A stretch of DNA of 64,000 nucleotides from an uncultured Eubacteriales bacterium (lineage in GTDB: Bacteria; Bacillota; Clostridia; Oscillospirales; Oscillospiraceae): positions 54,083 through 118,082 of the forward strand of contig UROG01000002.1 of assembly GCA_900549485.1 (NCBI GenBank), in the 5' to 3' direction. The notes below the pieces were generated by a model that searched no databases, was not told where the DNA came from, and saw only the letters and a list, made by a program, of their open reading frames with translations. The translations under genes and the position numbers were made by a program. Shown here one piece after another: positions 8,426-16,953 of this stretch. Every line of letters starts with the position of its first letter. Within the stretch, counting starts at the first letter, position 1.

Positions 8426-8673
8426 TGACGCTGACACCGGCTTTTGATAAAAATGTCGTGTCATATACAGCCACAACCACAAACTCCACCAACAAGGTAA
8501 CGGCTACTGCGGAGGACAGCAAAGCCACAATCTCCATAAAGAACGGCGATACCGAAGTTGTGAATGGAGAAGCGGCAACATGGGCTGACGGTGAAAATGT
8601 GCTCACAGTAAAGGTCGTCAACGGCACCGCCAGCAAGACCTATACCGTCACCGTGACAAAAAGCGGAGGCTGA
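8389..8673 (+). CDS. Ig-like / cadherin-like beta-sandwich domain, capsid extension
   Basis: 94 codons from TTG 8389, in the -1 frame of the capsid gene and overlapping its stop (TTGA). The sequence is a single cadherin-like beta-sandwich repeat: 'LSGLTIGSLTLTPAFDKNV' then 'YTATTTN', 'VTATAEDSKATISI' and the closing strand 'KTYTVTVTKSGG'. This domain type decorates phage surfaces and often binds carbohydrate. Two expression routes are possible: programmed -1 frameshifting from the capsid (heptamer and stem present) or coupled re-initiation at TTG. Frameshift-added Ig domains are known on other tailed-phage capsid and tail proteins. Low complexity and Thr/Lys-rich composition fit an exposed decoration. 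Confidence 0.8.
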   Translation: MSANLSGLTIGSLTLTPAFDKNVVSYTATTTNSTNKVTATAEDSKATISIKNGDTEVVNGEAATWADGENVLTVKVVNGTASKTYTVTVTKSGG

Positions 8674-8678
8674 CAGTC

Positions 8679-9128
8679 ATGGCGGTAACTGTTGAAGATG
8701 TCATAAATCATATCGGCTTGCCGCCTGACCCTGCTGAATGGGATAACAGCACTGCCTATATCAACGGCAGTGCTGTTTCTCATAACGATTATATCTGGTG
8801 CTCTACCGCCGACGACAACATTACCGAGCCGGGCACGGCAAATGCGAAATGGATCGCAATCGGACAAACTGCCGCTTGCAAGGTTGCTCCGCATTTGGCC
8901 GCTGCGAAATCTAAAGCGCGCACTGCCGGAATTCCGGCTTTTAAGAACAACGCTCAGTACGATTCTTTCATAAAGGATCTCGCAGCCATGTACTACGATA
9001 ACCGCGGAATGGCTTTCGGTGGCTCGTATCAGGCTACAGCCGAAGAGAATGCCCGGAAGATGATAAACGGTCATGTGCTTGAGCTGCGCTATGCATCCGA
9101 AGATTCTGAGGACGGTGAGAATACGTGA
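8679..9128 (+). CDS. Head-tail connector (gp6-like) with carbohydrate-binding-like insert
   Basis: 149 residues. The first about 15 residues ('TVEDVINHIGLPPD') and the C-terminal helical half ('ARTAGIPAFKNNAQYDSFIKDL', quoted across helices, to 'INGHVLELRY') match gp6-type DNA-packaging/connector proteins that form the ring below the portal. Between them, residues about 21-62 read W-DNSTAY-INGSAV-SHNDYIW-CS...EPG...W-IAIG, the aromatic and glycine pattern of a chitin-binding type 3 (CBM5/12-like) module. The insertion is unusual for a ring protein and could project from the neck. The gene is 5 nt after the Ig-domain frame, ATG with an AAAGCGGAGG site, and overlaps the next gene by 4 bp. Confidence 0.8.
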   Translation: MAVTVEDVINHIGLPPDPAEWDNSTAYINGSAVSHNDYIWCSTADDNITEPGTANAKWIAIGQTAACKVAPHLAAAKSKARTAGIPAFKNNAQYDSFIKDLAAMYYDNRGMAFGGSYQATAEENARKMINGHVLELRYASEDSEDGENT

Positions 9129-9481
9129 GCAAAAGTGCAAATGCCGGGGAGCTTCGTACCCCGGTTTTTTTCGTTCAAACGAAGCGCGATACTGACGGCG
9201 AAGGTTATCCAGTCGTAAAAGATGTCAATATATTCGGGGACGGCGCATCTGTACTGTGCAAATGGGTCAATGCTCACGGCAGTGAAATGTTCTCGGCATT
9301 GCAACTGCAGCTCCGAGAGCCTGCAACTATAACCTGCCGATACTCCCCGCTTATCAACGAGCGTCTCGATGTGTACAAGGCCGGCGATTCCATACCATAC
9401 GAGATTATATCCATAGATAACGTTGAACAGCGAAACCTCTGGCTCGAAATCAAGGTACAGCGAAAGGAGGCAGCGCGGTAA
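9125..9481 (+). CDS. Head closure protein
   Basis: 118 residues beginning at GTG 9125, overlapping the connector stop (GTGA). The layout 'GELRTPVFFVQTKRDTDGEGYP' at the N-terminus (split here by its turn), a central beta-rich region 'TITCRYSPLINERLDV' and 'YEIISIDNV' near the end matches phage head-tail joining/closure proteins of the SPP1 gp16 and HK97 gp8 type. It plugs the portal-connector ring and docks the tail. Position directly after the connector supports the call. Confidence 0.82.
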   Translation: MSKSANAGELRTPVFFVQTKRDTDGEGYPVVKDVNIFGDGASVLCKWVNAHGSEMFSALQLQLREPATITCRYSPLINERLDVYKAGDSIPYEIISIDNVEQRNLWLEIKVQRKEAAR

Positions 9482-9837
9482 TGGATAATAACAACAGCAT
9501 AGATTCTCGCCTTGTGGACGCGCTGTCTGTATTTGATCTTGATGTTGAGCGGTCTGTTTATACAGGGCAGAGCAAAAAATACTTCGTTTTCAACTACACT
9601 ACCATCCCGGATGATTTTTCGGATGACGCGCCGGAACATGAACGGTATCTGATTCAGGTTCATCTGTTTGCCCCGCCGTTTGAGAAAAACATCAATCCTA
9701 TGGTCAAATCCATCAAAATTGCGCTGTATAACGCTGGATTCATATTCCCGGAAACGTTAGATGAAAGCGATGGCAATGGTCGTCACATTGTTTTTGAGAC
9801 GGAGGATGCTGAGGGTATCGACTATGGCGAGCTTTGA
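9481..9837 (+). CDS. Tail completion-like protein
   Basis: 118 residues, ATG 9481 overlapping the previous stop (TAATG). Pattern: short N-terminal helix 'SRLVDALSVFDLDVERSVY', a tyrosine/phenylalanine-rich strand 'KKYFVFNYTTIPDDFSDD', then 'HERYLIQVHLFAP' and a C-terminal helix 'SIKIALYNAGF'. This resembles small tail-terminator/completion proteins found between head closure and major tail genes in siphophages. Function is inferred mostly from position. It shares 14 bp with the next gene. Confidence 0.65.
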   Translation: MDNNNSIDSRLVDALSVFDLDVERSVYTGQSKKYFVFNYTTIPDDFSDDAPEHERYLIQVHLFAPPFEKNINPMVKSIKIALYNAGFIFPETLDESDGNGRHIVFETEDAEGIDYGEL

Positions 9838-10321
9838 TACAAACGGGCTTGACGCTCTGATTATCGACCTTGATGAAATCAGCGAGATTGATGATGAAAC
9901 CGTGCTTGATATGCTTGAAGCTGGCGGCGAGGTCATCAGGAAAGCCCATGTTGAGGCCATCAAGAAGATTTTCGGACATAGAAGCGGTAAGTTCGAGGAA
10001 TCACCCACAGTATACAAGAAGATGAGCGGCCAGGGAGGCCATCTTCGCTATATTCTCGTTTACCCGGCTGGTGTGCACCACACATACAAGGCGCGCGGAA
10101 AAACATACACCAAGATAAATTGGGGAAGAAAGGGCGACACCGTAAATACTGGTGGCGCAAGGAATGCCACCAATCAGGATGTCGGCTTTGTTCATGAGTT
10201 TGGCGGACATGGCAATGCCGCCGAACAGTGGATGAGAAAAGCCAACGAAGAGCATGCGACCGAGGCTGCTGACGCCGAGGCCGCTGTTCTTTATGCATGG
10301 CAGAAAAAACATAATCTATAA
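9824..10321 (+). CDS. HK97 gp10-like tail component
   Basis: 165 residues from ATG 9824, which lies inside the end of the preceding gene behind a GAGGATGCTGAGGG site. A longer frame from 9761 lacks a good site and overlaps more. Features: N-terminal helix 'DALIIDLDEISEIDDETV', 'AHVEAIKKIFGHRSGKFEES' (split), a strand 'LRYILVYPAG', and a late 'VGFVHEFGGHGNAAEQW', the conserved His/Gly/aromatic stretch of HK97 gp10 family tail-completion proteins. It works at the head-tail joint. Confidence 0.78.
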   Translation: MASFDTNGLDALIIDLDEISEIDDETVLDMLEAGGEVIRKAHVEAIKKIFGHRSGKFEESPTVYKKMSGQGGHLRYILVYPAGVHHTYKARGKTYTKINWGRKGDTVNTGGARNATNQDVGFVHEFGGHGNAAEQWMRKANEEHATEAADAEAAVLYAWQKKHNL

Positions 10322-10336
10322 GAAGGAGATAACACT

Positions 10337-10879
10337 ATGGCTGAATTTGGAGCAAAGTACCCTTGCTTTAAGGCTGATGGCAAGGATGCTGGCGTTGTGC
10401 TTGGCAAACTGGTTGCCGCAAATCTCACTGTAAATCTCGCCTCTGGTGAGCTTTACGCGGATGACGCTCTTGACGAGCAGCTTTCGGAGTTCGCAAGTGG
10501 CACGGTTGCCATGGAGACCAACGACCTGACAGACGAAAATGCAGCGGAAGTTTACGGCTGTGATGTTTCTGAAAAAGTCGTTACGTACAACGTAGGCGAC
10601 ACCGCCCCGTCTGGCAAACTTGCGTATTACAAGAGCCTTATGCGCAACAAGAAGAAATACTATAAGGGAATTCTTTATCCCTGCGCGAGAGCCGCGCTTG
10701 GCAATGACAACGCTCAGACCAAGGGCAGCTCTATTACTTTCGCAACCACGCAGACCACATTCACCATTATGGCGGATGAAAATGGTGATTGGCGAAAGAC
10801 CGAGACTTTTGAAACTGAGGCAGAAGCAAAGACTTGGATCAATACTCAGTGCGCCATCGCAACGTCGCCGGGCGGCTGA
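10337..10879 (+). CDS. Major tail (tube) protein
   Basis: 180 residues behind a strong AGAAGGAG site, starting 'MAEFGAKYPCFK'. The segment 'GELYADDALDEQLSEF' is the typical signature of Firmicute siphophage (phi13-type) tail tube subunits, followed by 'GTVAMETNDLTDENAAEVYG' and a Lys-rich 'RNKKKYYKGILYPC' region. It polymerises around the tape measure. It is followed by a strong terminator and then by the tail chaperone, the expected order. A cysteine-containing C-terminus ending SPGG is slightly extended. Confidence 0.88.
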   Translation: MAEFGAKYPCFKADGKDAGVVLGKLVAANLTVNLASGELYADDALDEQLSEFASGTVAMETNDLTDENAAEVYGCDVSEKVVTYNVGDTAPSGKLAYYKSLMRNKKKYYKGILYPCARAALGNDNAQTKGSSITFATTQTTFTIMADENGDWRKTETFETEAEAKTWINTQCAIATSPGG

Positions 10880-10893
10880 TAGTTCAAATTTGC

Positions 10894-10929
10894 GCGGGAG
10901 AGCTGTTGCAACGGCTCTCCCGCAGTTTT
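10894..10929 (+). terminator. Terminator after the major tail protein
   Basis: 10-bp perfect stem GCGGGAGAGC (10894-10903) / GCTCTCCCGC (10914-10923), itself capped by GTTGCAAC, followed by AGTTTTT. It probably lets the abundant head and tail-tube genes be transcribed above the tape-measure and baseplate genes. Confidence 0.8.
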
Positions 10930-10951
10930 TACGACATGGAGGTTGTTGCCG

Positions 10952-11353
10952 GTGGACGCAATGATAAGCGCCGTAATAAACGGCAAAATAAGGCCTCTGC
11001 ATTATTCGGTAGAGGTCATGTTTGAGATAAACCGACTATACGGGTCTGTGCAGGACGCGCTTGAACTGCTTCAAAAGCAGAACCGAGAGGGCTTCGCCTG
11101 TCTGCGGCAGCTCGTTGTTATGATGGCCAATGATGCGGAACTGTGCCGCCGTGCTGAGGGCTTTGATAAAAGTGATATGCTGTCAGAAACAGATATTACA
11201 ACGAGAATCCGTCCGGGTGTCCATTTGCACCTGATAGATGCGGTAATGCAAGCGATAACGCTTGGCTATAAGCAAGAGACCGCGAATGAATCTGAAACAG
11301 AAACTGATTTAGGGCTGCTTGAACTGCAAAAAAAAGAGGTAGCCGGGATCTGA
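10952..11353 (+). CDS. Tail assembly chaperone, G-type product
   Basis: 133 residues from GTG 10952 (GGAGG 9 nt upstream; TTG 10943 and ATG 10961 are alternatives). It has the small helical fold seen in lambda gpG-like chaperones: 'MFEINRLYGSVQDALELL', 'FACLRQLVVMMANDAEL' and an acidic tail. Position between major tail and tape-measure genes is diagnostic. Near the end a run of eight A residues (11328-11335) includes A AAA AAA in the reading frame, a strong -1 slip site, and the -1 frame stays open for 55 codons. It therefore encodes both a short chaperone and a 183-residue fusion, as in lambda G/GT. Confidence 0.85.
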   Translation: MDAMISAVINGKIRPLHYSVEVMFEINRLYGSVQDALELLQKQNREGFACLRQLVVMMANDAELCRRAEGFDKSDMLSETDITTRIRPGVHLHLIDAVMQAITLGYKQETANESETETDLGLLELQKKEVAGI

Positions 11354-11502
11354 GGGCTGAATACACCTATTTTGCAACCGTGCAACTGCACCTTTCACGG
11401 ATTGAATTCGGCCGGATGACCCCCGGCTTGTTTTTTGATATGGTGCAAATCTGGACAAAGGCAAATAGACCCCAAAAGTCCAGCAACGACATTGATGATT
11501 AG
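11335..11502 (+). CDS. T-domain of tail assembly chaperone, made by -1 frameshift
   Basis: No independent start is evident. After slippage on A AAA AAA (11329-11335) the ribosome would read AGA GGT AGC CGG from 11335 and continue to TAG at 11500-11502, adding 55 residues: 'RAEYTYFATVQLHLSR', then 'FGRMTPGLFFDMVQIW' and an Asn/Asp-rich end. The 'MTPGLFFDM' motif is characteristic of the T part of G/GT chaperones, which binds the tape-measure and tail-tube proteins. The frame ends 12 bp before the tape-measure start. Confidence 0.82.
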   Translation, partial: RGSRDLRAEYTYFATVQLHLSRIEFGRMTPGLFFDMVQIWTKANRPQKSSNDIDD

Positions 11503-11514
11503 CGAGGGCAGAGT

Positions 11515-14500
11515 ATGGCAACCAGAACAATTTCCACCCGCGTTGCGGTAGAGGGTGAAAGTCAGTACCGTGCCGCGATAACCGGGATAAACGCTGAACT
11601 TCGCAATATGCAATCTGCTCTCAAAATGACAGAGAGCCAGTATAAAAATAATGCGACTTCAACAGAGGCGCTTACGGCCAAGGGCAAGGCACTCAACGAC
11701 TTGCTCGTAAGCCAGAAAAGCAAAGTATCCGCGCTTGAAGCTGGATTAAAAAATGCGCAAGAGGCTGAGCGCCAGTATGCCCAGCGAAAAGCGGAACTCA
11801 GTAAAAAGATAGAGGATAATGTCAAGGCCCTTGATGAACTGAAAAAGAAGTCTGGGGATACAAGCGCTGAAGAGAAAAAGCTGACCGAGGAGAATGAACG
11901 GCTCAACGCAGAACTCAGGAAGAATGAGGATTACCTAACTGCCGCAAAAAAGGCCGTTAACAACTGGCAGACAGATTTGAATAAGGCCAGGACTGCCGTA
12001 AACGAGACCGAAGACGCCATACGTCAGAATTCGGCGGCGCTGGATAACAACAAGAGCAAAGTGCAGGGAAACACCGATGCTATCAACGGGCTTGCCCAGG
12101 CGTTGGCCGCATCGGGGTTGAAGCAATCCATACGTGAAATAGTGGAGGCATTGACGGAGTGTGTCGATGCCTCCGTTGAATTTGAGTCGGCAATGGCCGG
12201 CGTCGCAAAAACAACGGACCTCACCGACAAAGAATTATCCACAATGGGAGGTCAGATAAAAGAGCTCTCAACTGATATTCCGATAACCGCAAAAGAACTG
12301 GCGGGCATAGTCGAGACCGCTGGACAGCTCGGCATAGAAAAAGAGAATCTTGTGTCATTTGCAACCGTCATGGCAGATCTCGGAGTTGCAACAAATCTCA
12401 CATCAGAGGAAGCAGCAACAATGCTTGCCAGATTTGCGAATGTGACAGGGATGGCACCGGAGCTGTATGAGAATCTGGGTTCTGTTATCGTAGATTTGGG
12501 AAACTCGTTTGCAACAACCGAATCCGAAATCGTAAATATGGGTCAGCGTCTCGCTGCTGCGGGTAAGCTGGCAGGGCTGACAGAGCCTGAAATAATGGCT
12601 CTCGCAACAGCGATGTCCTCTGTTGGCATAGAAGCCGAGGCGGGCGGTACAGCAATGACGCAGACATTGACTGCGATTGAAAAAGCCGTGGCCGAGGGCG
12701 GCGATAGCCTTGCAAAGTTCGCGGATGTTTCCGGAATGTCGGCGGAGCAATTCGCCGCAGTGTGGCAGAATGAACCCATTACTGCAATTCAGGCGTTTAT
12801 AGAGGGCCTTGGAAAGCTTGACGAAAAAGGCGAAAGCGCAACACTCGTGCTTGACGAGATGGGGCTTTCCGGCATTCGTCAGAGTAATATGCTGAAATCT
12901 CTTGCCACGGCATCAGGGCTGCTTTCCAATGCGGTAGACACGGCCAATACTGCATGGGCTGAGAACACCGCACTGATGAAAGAAGCATCCACTCGATATG
13001 CGACCACAGAAAGCAAAATCACGATGTTTGAAAACAGCGTGAATAATCTCAAAATTGCCATAGGCGACCAGCTCACGCCCGCGATTGCTGACCTTGCAAC
13101 CAAGGGTACGGATATCGTCAAGTGGGCAACAGATTTCGTTCAAGCCAATGACTGGCTCGTTCCAACGATAACCGCTCTCACGGCAGGACTAACTTCTTTC
13201 ACTACAGTTTTAGCTTCATATATGGCAATTACTAAAGTGGTTATTCCTATCATAAAAGCATTCAATGCCGTCCTTATGGGGAATCCAGCGCTTGCGGTCG
13301 CCACGGCGGTAATCACGCTTGTATCGGCTATTGCAGCACTCGCGGCAGCTACACCGTCCGCTACAAAAGAGGCTGACGCTCTGAATGACACTCTTGACGA
13401 TTGCAATAAAGCGTTTGAAGATGCGCGTAAGAATTTCACCGAAACCTCAGAAGAAATCGAAGCGACATCTATCGTAATCGCTAAACACATAGACCGGCTC
13501 GACGAACTCAATTCAAAAACTGCGCTTACTAAAGAAGAGCAGGCCGAGTATAATTCCATAGTCAGCAGACTGCGTGAGCTGCTGCCAGATGTCAATATAC
13601 AGATGGATGAGACTACTGGCAGACTGCAAACGACGACTGAGGAGCTGAGGCTTGGAGCTCAGGCGTGGAAAGAATATGCTCAAGAACAGGCTTTCGCTAC
13701 AATAATTTCCGAACAGGAAGCCGCACTTACAGAGTTGCAGGTTGCACTCGCGAAAGCTCGCATAGAACTCACGAAATACAATGAATCTGCAACTCAAGGC
13801 ACATTAGATTTCGTCGCGGCTGCCAATGAGCAGAAAGCTGCACAGCAGGCATTGTCTGAAGCTCTTATAGAATCTAAAGGCAAGGAAACTGAGGCTGTTA
13901 TTGCTGCCCGTGATGCTGAGGCTGACGCTTCTATGAAAGTAAGTGAGCTTTGGGCAAATCTCTCTGAGGAGGAAGCCAAAGCCGCTGAAGCAATGCTCGC
14001 TTTGCAGGATAGTATTGCTGAAACAAGCGCAAAGGTCGATGAGCAGGCAAATATTCTGACTGAAACTCAGGCCATGGTAGACTCTTACAAGGAGAGTTTG
14101 ACCGGTGCTGCGGAAACCTCGCAGCAGATGGCCGAGAGCATAAGCGATGCCAATGAGACGCTGAGCACGTTAGGCGATGGCGCTGGGGAGAGTATTGCGC
14201 AGGTGCCTGAGGCAACAGCTACGGCAATGGCTGAGACGAAAGCGCAGGTTGACAGCGCAAAACCTGAAATCACGGCAACGGTTACAGATATGGGCTTGCA
14301 GGCTGCTACTGGATATCAGGAGCAGCTTTCTAATATGGTTGATACGACCACACAGGTATTGTCGGATGTCAATCAGACTGTATCAGGCTATGCAAGCAGC
14401 GCATATAACGCCGGGTATGGCATAGGTGCTGCAATTTCTCAGGGAGCAGCGGTCGGCGTCAGAGCTTACGCCGCTCAGGTAGCAGCTGAAGCGGCGGCAA

Positions 14501-14910
14501 TGGTGCGCAATGCTATCGCTGCCGCAAAGCAAGCTGCACAGTCAAATTCTCCGTCGAAAAAGACAATAGCCCTCGGCAATGACCTTGGCAAAGGCCTTAT
14601 TATCGGTATTCGAGAGATGGAAGATGCGGTAGCTGAAGAGATGCGTGACACTATGAAAAAAATCGTGGATGTGCAGATTGAAGTACCGGAGATCCCGGAC
14701 AACACAACAGCGATACTCAAGGCCATAGGGAGTGTTCCCTCCACAGACGATAGACTTCTTGCTGAAATAGACAAGCTGGCGAATGCAAAAAATCGTCAAA
14801 TCAACATGAATCTGACGCAAAACATCTATGCGGATGACACCAGCTATGCTGGGCAACAGCGAGAGGCAAAGCGCAATTTGAGACAGATAGCAAGGGAGCT
14901 GAACAGATGA
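11515..14910 (+). CDS. Tail tape measure protein
   Basis: 1131 residues, the largest prophage gene. Residues 1-170 are a long charged coiled coil. Residues about 210-480 hold the TP901-type core ('FESAMAGVAKTTDLTDKEL', 'LAGIVETAGQLGIEKENL'), followed by hydrophobic segments around 545-620 ('VVIPIIKAFNAVLMGNPALA') that may insert into the host membrane at ejection. The rest is helical with a late Ala/Gln-rich part. It sets tail length; at about 1.5 angstrom per residue this predicts a tail near 170 nm (inference). It overlaps the Dit-like gene by ATGA. Confidence 0.95.
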   Translation: MATRTISTRVAVEGESQYRAAITGINAELRNMQSALKMTESQYKNNATSTEALTAKGKALNDLLVSQKSKVSALEAGLKNAQEAERQYAQRKAELSKKIEDNVKALDELKKKSGDTSAEEKKLTEENERLNAELRKNEDYLTAAKKAVNNWQTDLNKARTAVNETEDAIRQNSAALDNNKSKVQGNTDAINGLAQALAASGLKQSIREIVEALTECVDASVEFESAMAGVAKTTDLTDKELSTMGGQIKELSTDIPITAKELAGIVETAGQLGIEKENLVSFATVMADLGVATNLTSEEAATMLARFANVTGMAPELYENLGSVIVDLGNSFATTESEIVNMGQRLAAAGKLAGLTEPEIMALATAMSSVGIEAEAGGTAMTQTLTAIEKAVAEGGDSLAKFADVSGMSAEQFAAVWQNEPITAIQAFIEGLGKLDEKGESATLVLDEMGLSGIRQSNMLKSLATASGLLSNAVDTANTAWAENTALMKEASTRYATTESKITMFENSVNNLKIAIGDQLTPAIADLATKGTDIVKWATDFVQANDWLVPTITALTAGLTSFTTVLASYMAITKVVIPIIKAFNAVLMGNPALAVATAVITLVSAIAALAAATPSATKEADALNDTLDDCNKAFEDARKNFTETSEEIEATSIVIAKHIDRLDELNSKTALTKEEQAEYNSIVSRLRELLPDVNIQMDETTGRLQTTTEELRLGAQAWKEYAQEQAFATIISEQEAALTELQVALAKARIELTKYNESATQGTLDFVAAANEQKAAQQALSEALIESKGKETEAVIAARDAEADASMKVSELWANLSEEEAKAAEAMLALQDSIAETSAKVDEQANILTETQAMVDSYKESLTGAAETSQQMAESISDANETLSTLGDGAGESIAQVPEATATAMAETKAQVDSAKPEITATVTDMGLQAATGYQEQLSNMVDTTTQVLSDVNQTVSGYASSAYNAGYGIGAAISQGAAVGVRAYAAQVAAEAAAMVRNAIAAAKQAAQSNSPSKKTIALGNDLGKGLIIGIREMEDAVAEEMRDTMKKIVDVQIEVPEIPDNTTAILKAIGSVPSTDDRLLAEIDKLANAKNRQINMNLTQNIYADDTSYAGQQREAKRNLRQIARELNR

Positions 14911-15821
14911 GGAGCAAATACATTGAAAAGCTTACATTTACCAACGAAAATGGCTCAACGATAGAGTTTTCCGTTAATTCTGTTTTCCATTGCAATATCT
15001 CAAAAGATGTATCCGGGCTGTCCGATGTCGAGAACGAGATATATTCCACATCAGGCATAAATCAGGCCGGGGCCACATATCTGGGGTATCATATTGCAAG
15101 TCGTGACATTGAAATAGTCGGACACATAAATGAGCTTGATAAAGCCATCGTGCGTGAATACCGGCACCAGCTCAATCATGCGCTGAACCCTACATATTCT
15201 GCTGTTCTGGTGTATCAGCATGACAGCTTTACGCGGCAGATAAAGTGCAAGGTCAATTCTGCGCCACACTTTGACGCAGATGGCATTTTCCTGCGATTCA
15301 CCATCAATCTATTATGTCTGAATCCATTCTGGACGGACGAAGCTGAAACGTATACGCAGATTGCGACGTGGATAGGCGGCATGATATTTGACAGTGTGGA
15401 CGGACTGCAACTGACCAACAGCGAGGATGACCCTCAATGGGAGGTGGGATATCGCCTCCCAAATCTTATCACCAATATTGAGAACACTGGCGATGCTACT
15501 ACGGGACTGACAATAACCTTTGCCGCACAGGGAGCCGTTTCAAATCCCGGTCTGATTGATGTCAAGACGCAAGAATATATTCAGGTAAATATGGATATGC
15601 TCGCCGGCGAGGAGATAACGATTAAAACGGGATATGGCGAGAAGTCGGTCACGTTCAAGAATCAGCGCGGCGAAGAAAGCGATATTTTTCGTTATCTGGA
15701 CATTCAGTCAACGTATTTGCAGCTTGCCATTGGCGACAATCCCTATCGTTACTACGCTGCGTCAGGTGAGGACAATCTCAATGTGACGATCAAACACAGC
15801 AATCTGTATCTGGGGGTGTAG
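14907..15821 (+). CDS. Distal tail (Dit-like) protein
   Basis: 304 residues following the tape measure with a 4-bp overlap. The N-terminal half fits the phage tail component / Dit family: 'EKLTFTNENGSTIEFS', 'ISKDVSGLSDVENEIYS', 'SRDIEIVGHI' and 'TRQIKCKVNSAPHF'. This protein forms the hub ring linking the tail tube to baseplate or fibre proteins. The C-terminal half is beta-rich ('TGLTITFAAQGAVSNPG', 'GEEITIKTGYGEKSV') and resembles the extended galectin-like domains of evolved Dit proteins. Confidence 0.82.
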   Translation: MRSKYIEKLTFTNENGSTIEFSVNSVFHCNISKDVSGLSDVENEIYSTSGINQAGATYLGYHIASRDIEIVGHINELDKAIVREYRHQLNHALNPTYSAVLVYQHDSFTRQIKCKVNSAPHFDADGIFLRFTINLLCLNPFWTDEAETYTQIATWIGGMIFDSVDGLQLTNSEDDPQWEVGYRLPNLITNIENTGDATTGLTITFAAQGAVSNPGLIDVKTQEYIQVNMDMLAGEEITIKTGYGEKSVTFKNQRGEESDIFRYLDIQSTYLQLAIGDNPYRYYAASGEDNLNVTIKHSNLYLGV

Positions 15822-15823
15822 TG

Positions 15824-16951
15824 ATGGAGCTGTATATCTATGATGCGGAGATGAATATGCTCGGCATTGTTGAGCAGATAACGAGCCTTATATGGACACG
15901 CAGATATTGGGATTGCGGTGAGTTCAAGCTTCTTGTACCATTTAATGATGCGCACAACCGTCTGCTGCAAGACGGGAATATCGCAATCAAGCACGGTGAC
16001 GATGAAGCGGCGGAAATTCTCTATACAAATATCAGCAAAAATCTTGAGGGCTATGAGGTTATTGAAGTACAGGGTAAATTTCTGCTGAATTGGATTTCTC
16101 GGCGCGTCATTGCAACGCCGTTCGTCAACGTTTCAGCTACGGCGCAAGTGCTTATCCGCCGCATGGTTAATGAAAACTGCATAGATACTACGCCGGAGCG
16201 AAAACTCCCGGCGTTTTCTTTGCATGAAGACGCGGTTATAAGCGGGAAGAGCATTCCCTACAATTCAGAACCTTATGCCAATGTTCAGGATGCAGCTGTG
16301 GAGTTGGCCGAAGGGTCAAAGTTAGGGATGAAGGTCATCACCGACCGTGCTGCCGGCACGCACCAGTTCTCAGTGTATAAGGGCGTTGATTGCACAGCGG
16401 ACAACACCGCAGGTAATCCACCGTGTATCTTTTCTCAAGAGTACGATAATGTGCTGGAGCAGGAATATACGAAGTCTACTGAAAAGCACAAAACCACGGC
16501 ATATGTTACCGGCGAAGAGACCGAAGATAAGTCTCCTGTGCTCGTCATTGTGAACGGCGAGAATTCTGGCCTTGCCAGAAAAGAGCTATATGTATCAGCT
16601 GGGGATATCAAGCAGACATACAAAGACGACAATGACAAGGAGATCACGCTGACTGATGCCGAGTACGAATCGGCTTTGGCCGCACGCGGCGGAGAAAAGC
16701 TGGAGCAGTATCCGATATCTCAGGCATTTTCGTCTGAAATAAACGTTGGGGCAAACCTCATTTATCGGAAGGACTTTGACCTCGGCGATAGAGTGACGTG
16801 CGTGAATAAGACGTGGAACGTGCGCATTGACGCAAGGATTACAGAAATCTCAGAAATATACGAGGTTGACGGTGAGGGCTTAGAGATCACTTTCGGAGAG
16901 TCAATTCCGAGCATCTATAAACAAATAAAATCTATGGCAACAGGAGGTTAA
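15824..16951 (+). CDS. Tail-associated protein, Gp37-like (Tal/baseplate hub)
   Basis: 375 residues from ATG 15824, preferred over GTG 15821 because the GGGGGTG site is then 5 nt away. Features 'IEQITSLIWTRRYWDCGEFKL' (split at the turn), 'KHGDDEAAEILYT', 'QGKFLLNWISRRV' and the C-terminal 'DLGDRVTCVNKTWNVRIDARITEI' (split) match siphovirus ReqiPepy6 Gp37-like proteins, which form the tail-tip hub. No peptidase domain is visible. It sits between Dit and fibre genes, in line with a hub role. Confidence 0.82.
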   Translation: MELYIYDAEMNMLGIVEQITSLIWTRRYWDCGEFKLLVPFNDAHNRLLQDGNIAIKHGDDEAAEILYTNISKNLEGYEVIEVQGKFLLNWISRRVIATPFVNVSATAQVLIRRMVNENCIDTTPERKLPAFSLHEDAVISGKSIPYNSEPYANVQDAAVELAEGSKLGMKVITDRAAGTHQFSVYKGVDCTADNTAGNPPCIFSQEYDNVLEQEYTKSTEKHKTTAYVTGEETEDKSPVLVIVNGENSGLARKELYVSAGDIKQTYKDDNDKEITLTDAEYESALAARGGEKLEQYPISQAFSSEINVGANLIYRKDFDLGDRVTCVNKTWNVRIDARITEISEIYEVDGEGLEITFGESIPSIYKQIKSMATGG

Positions 16952-16953
16952 TC

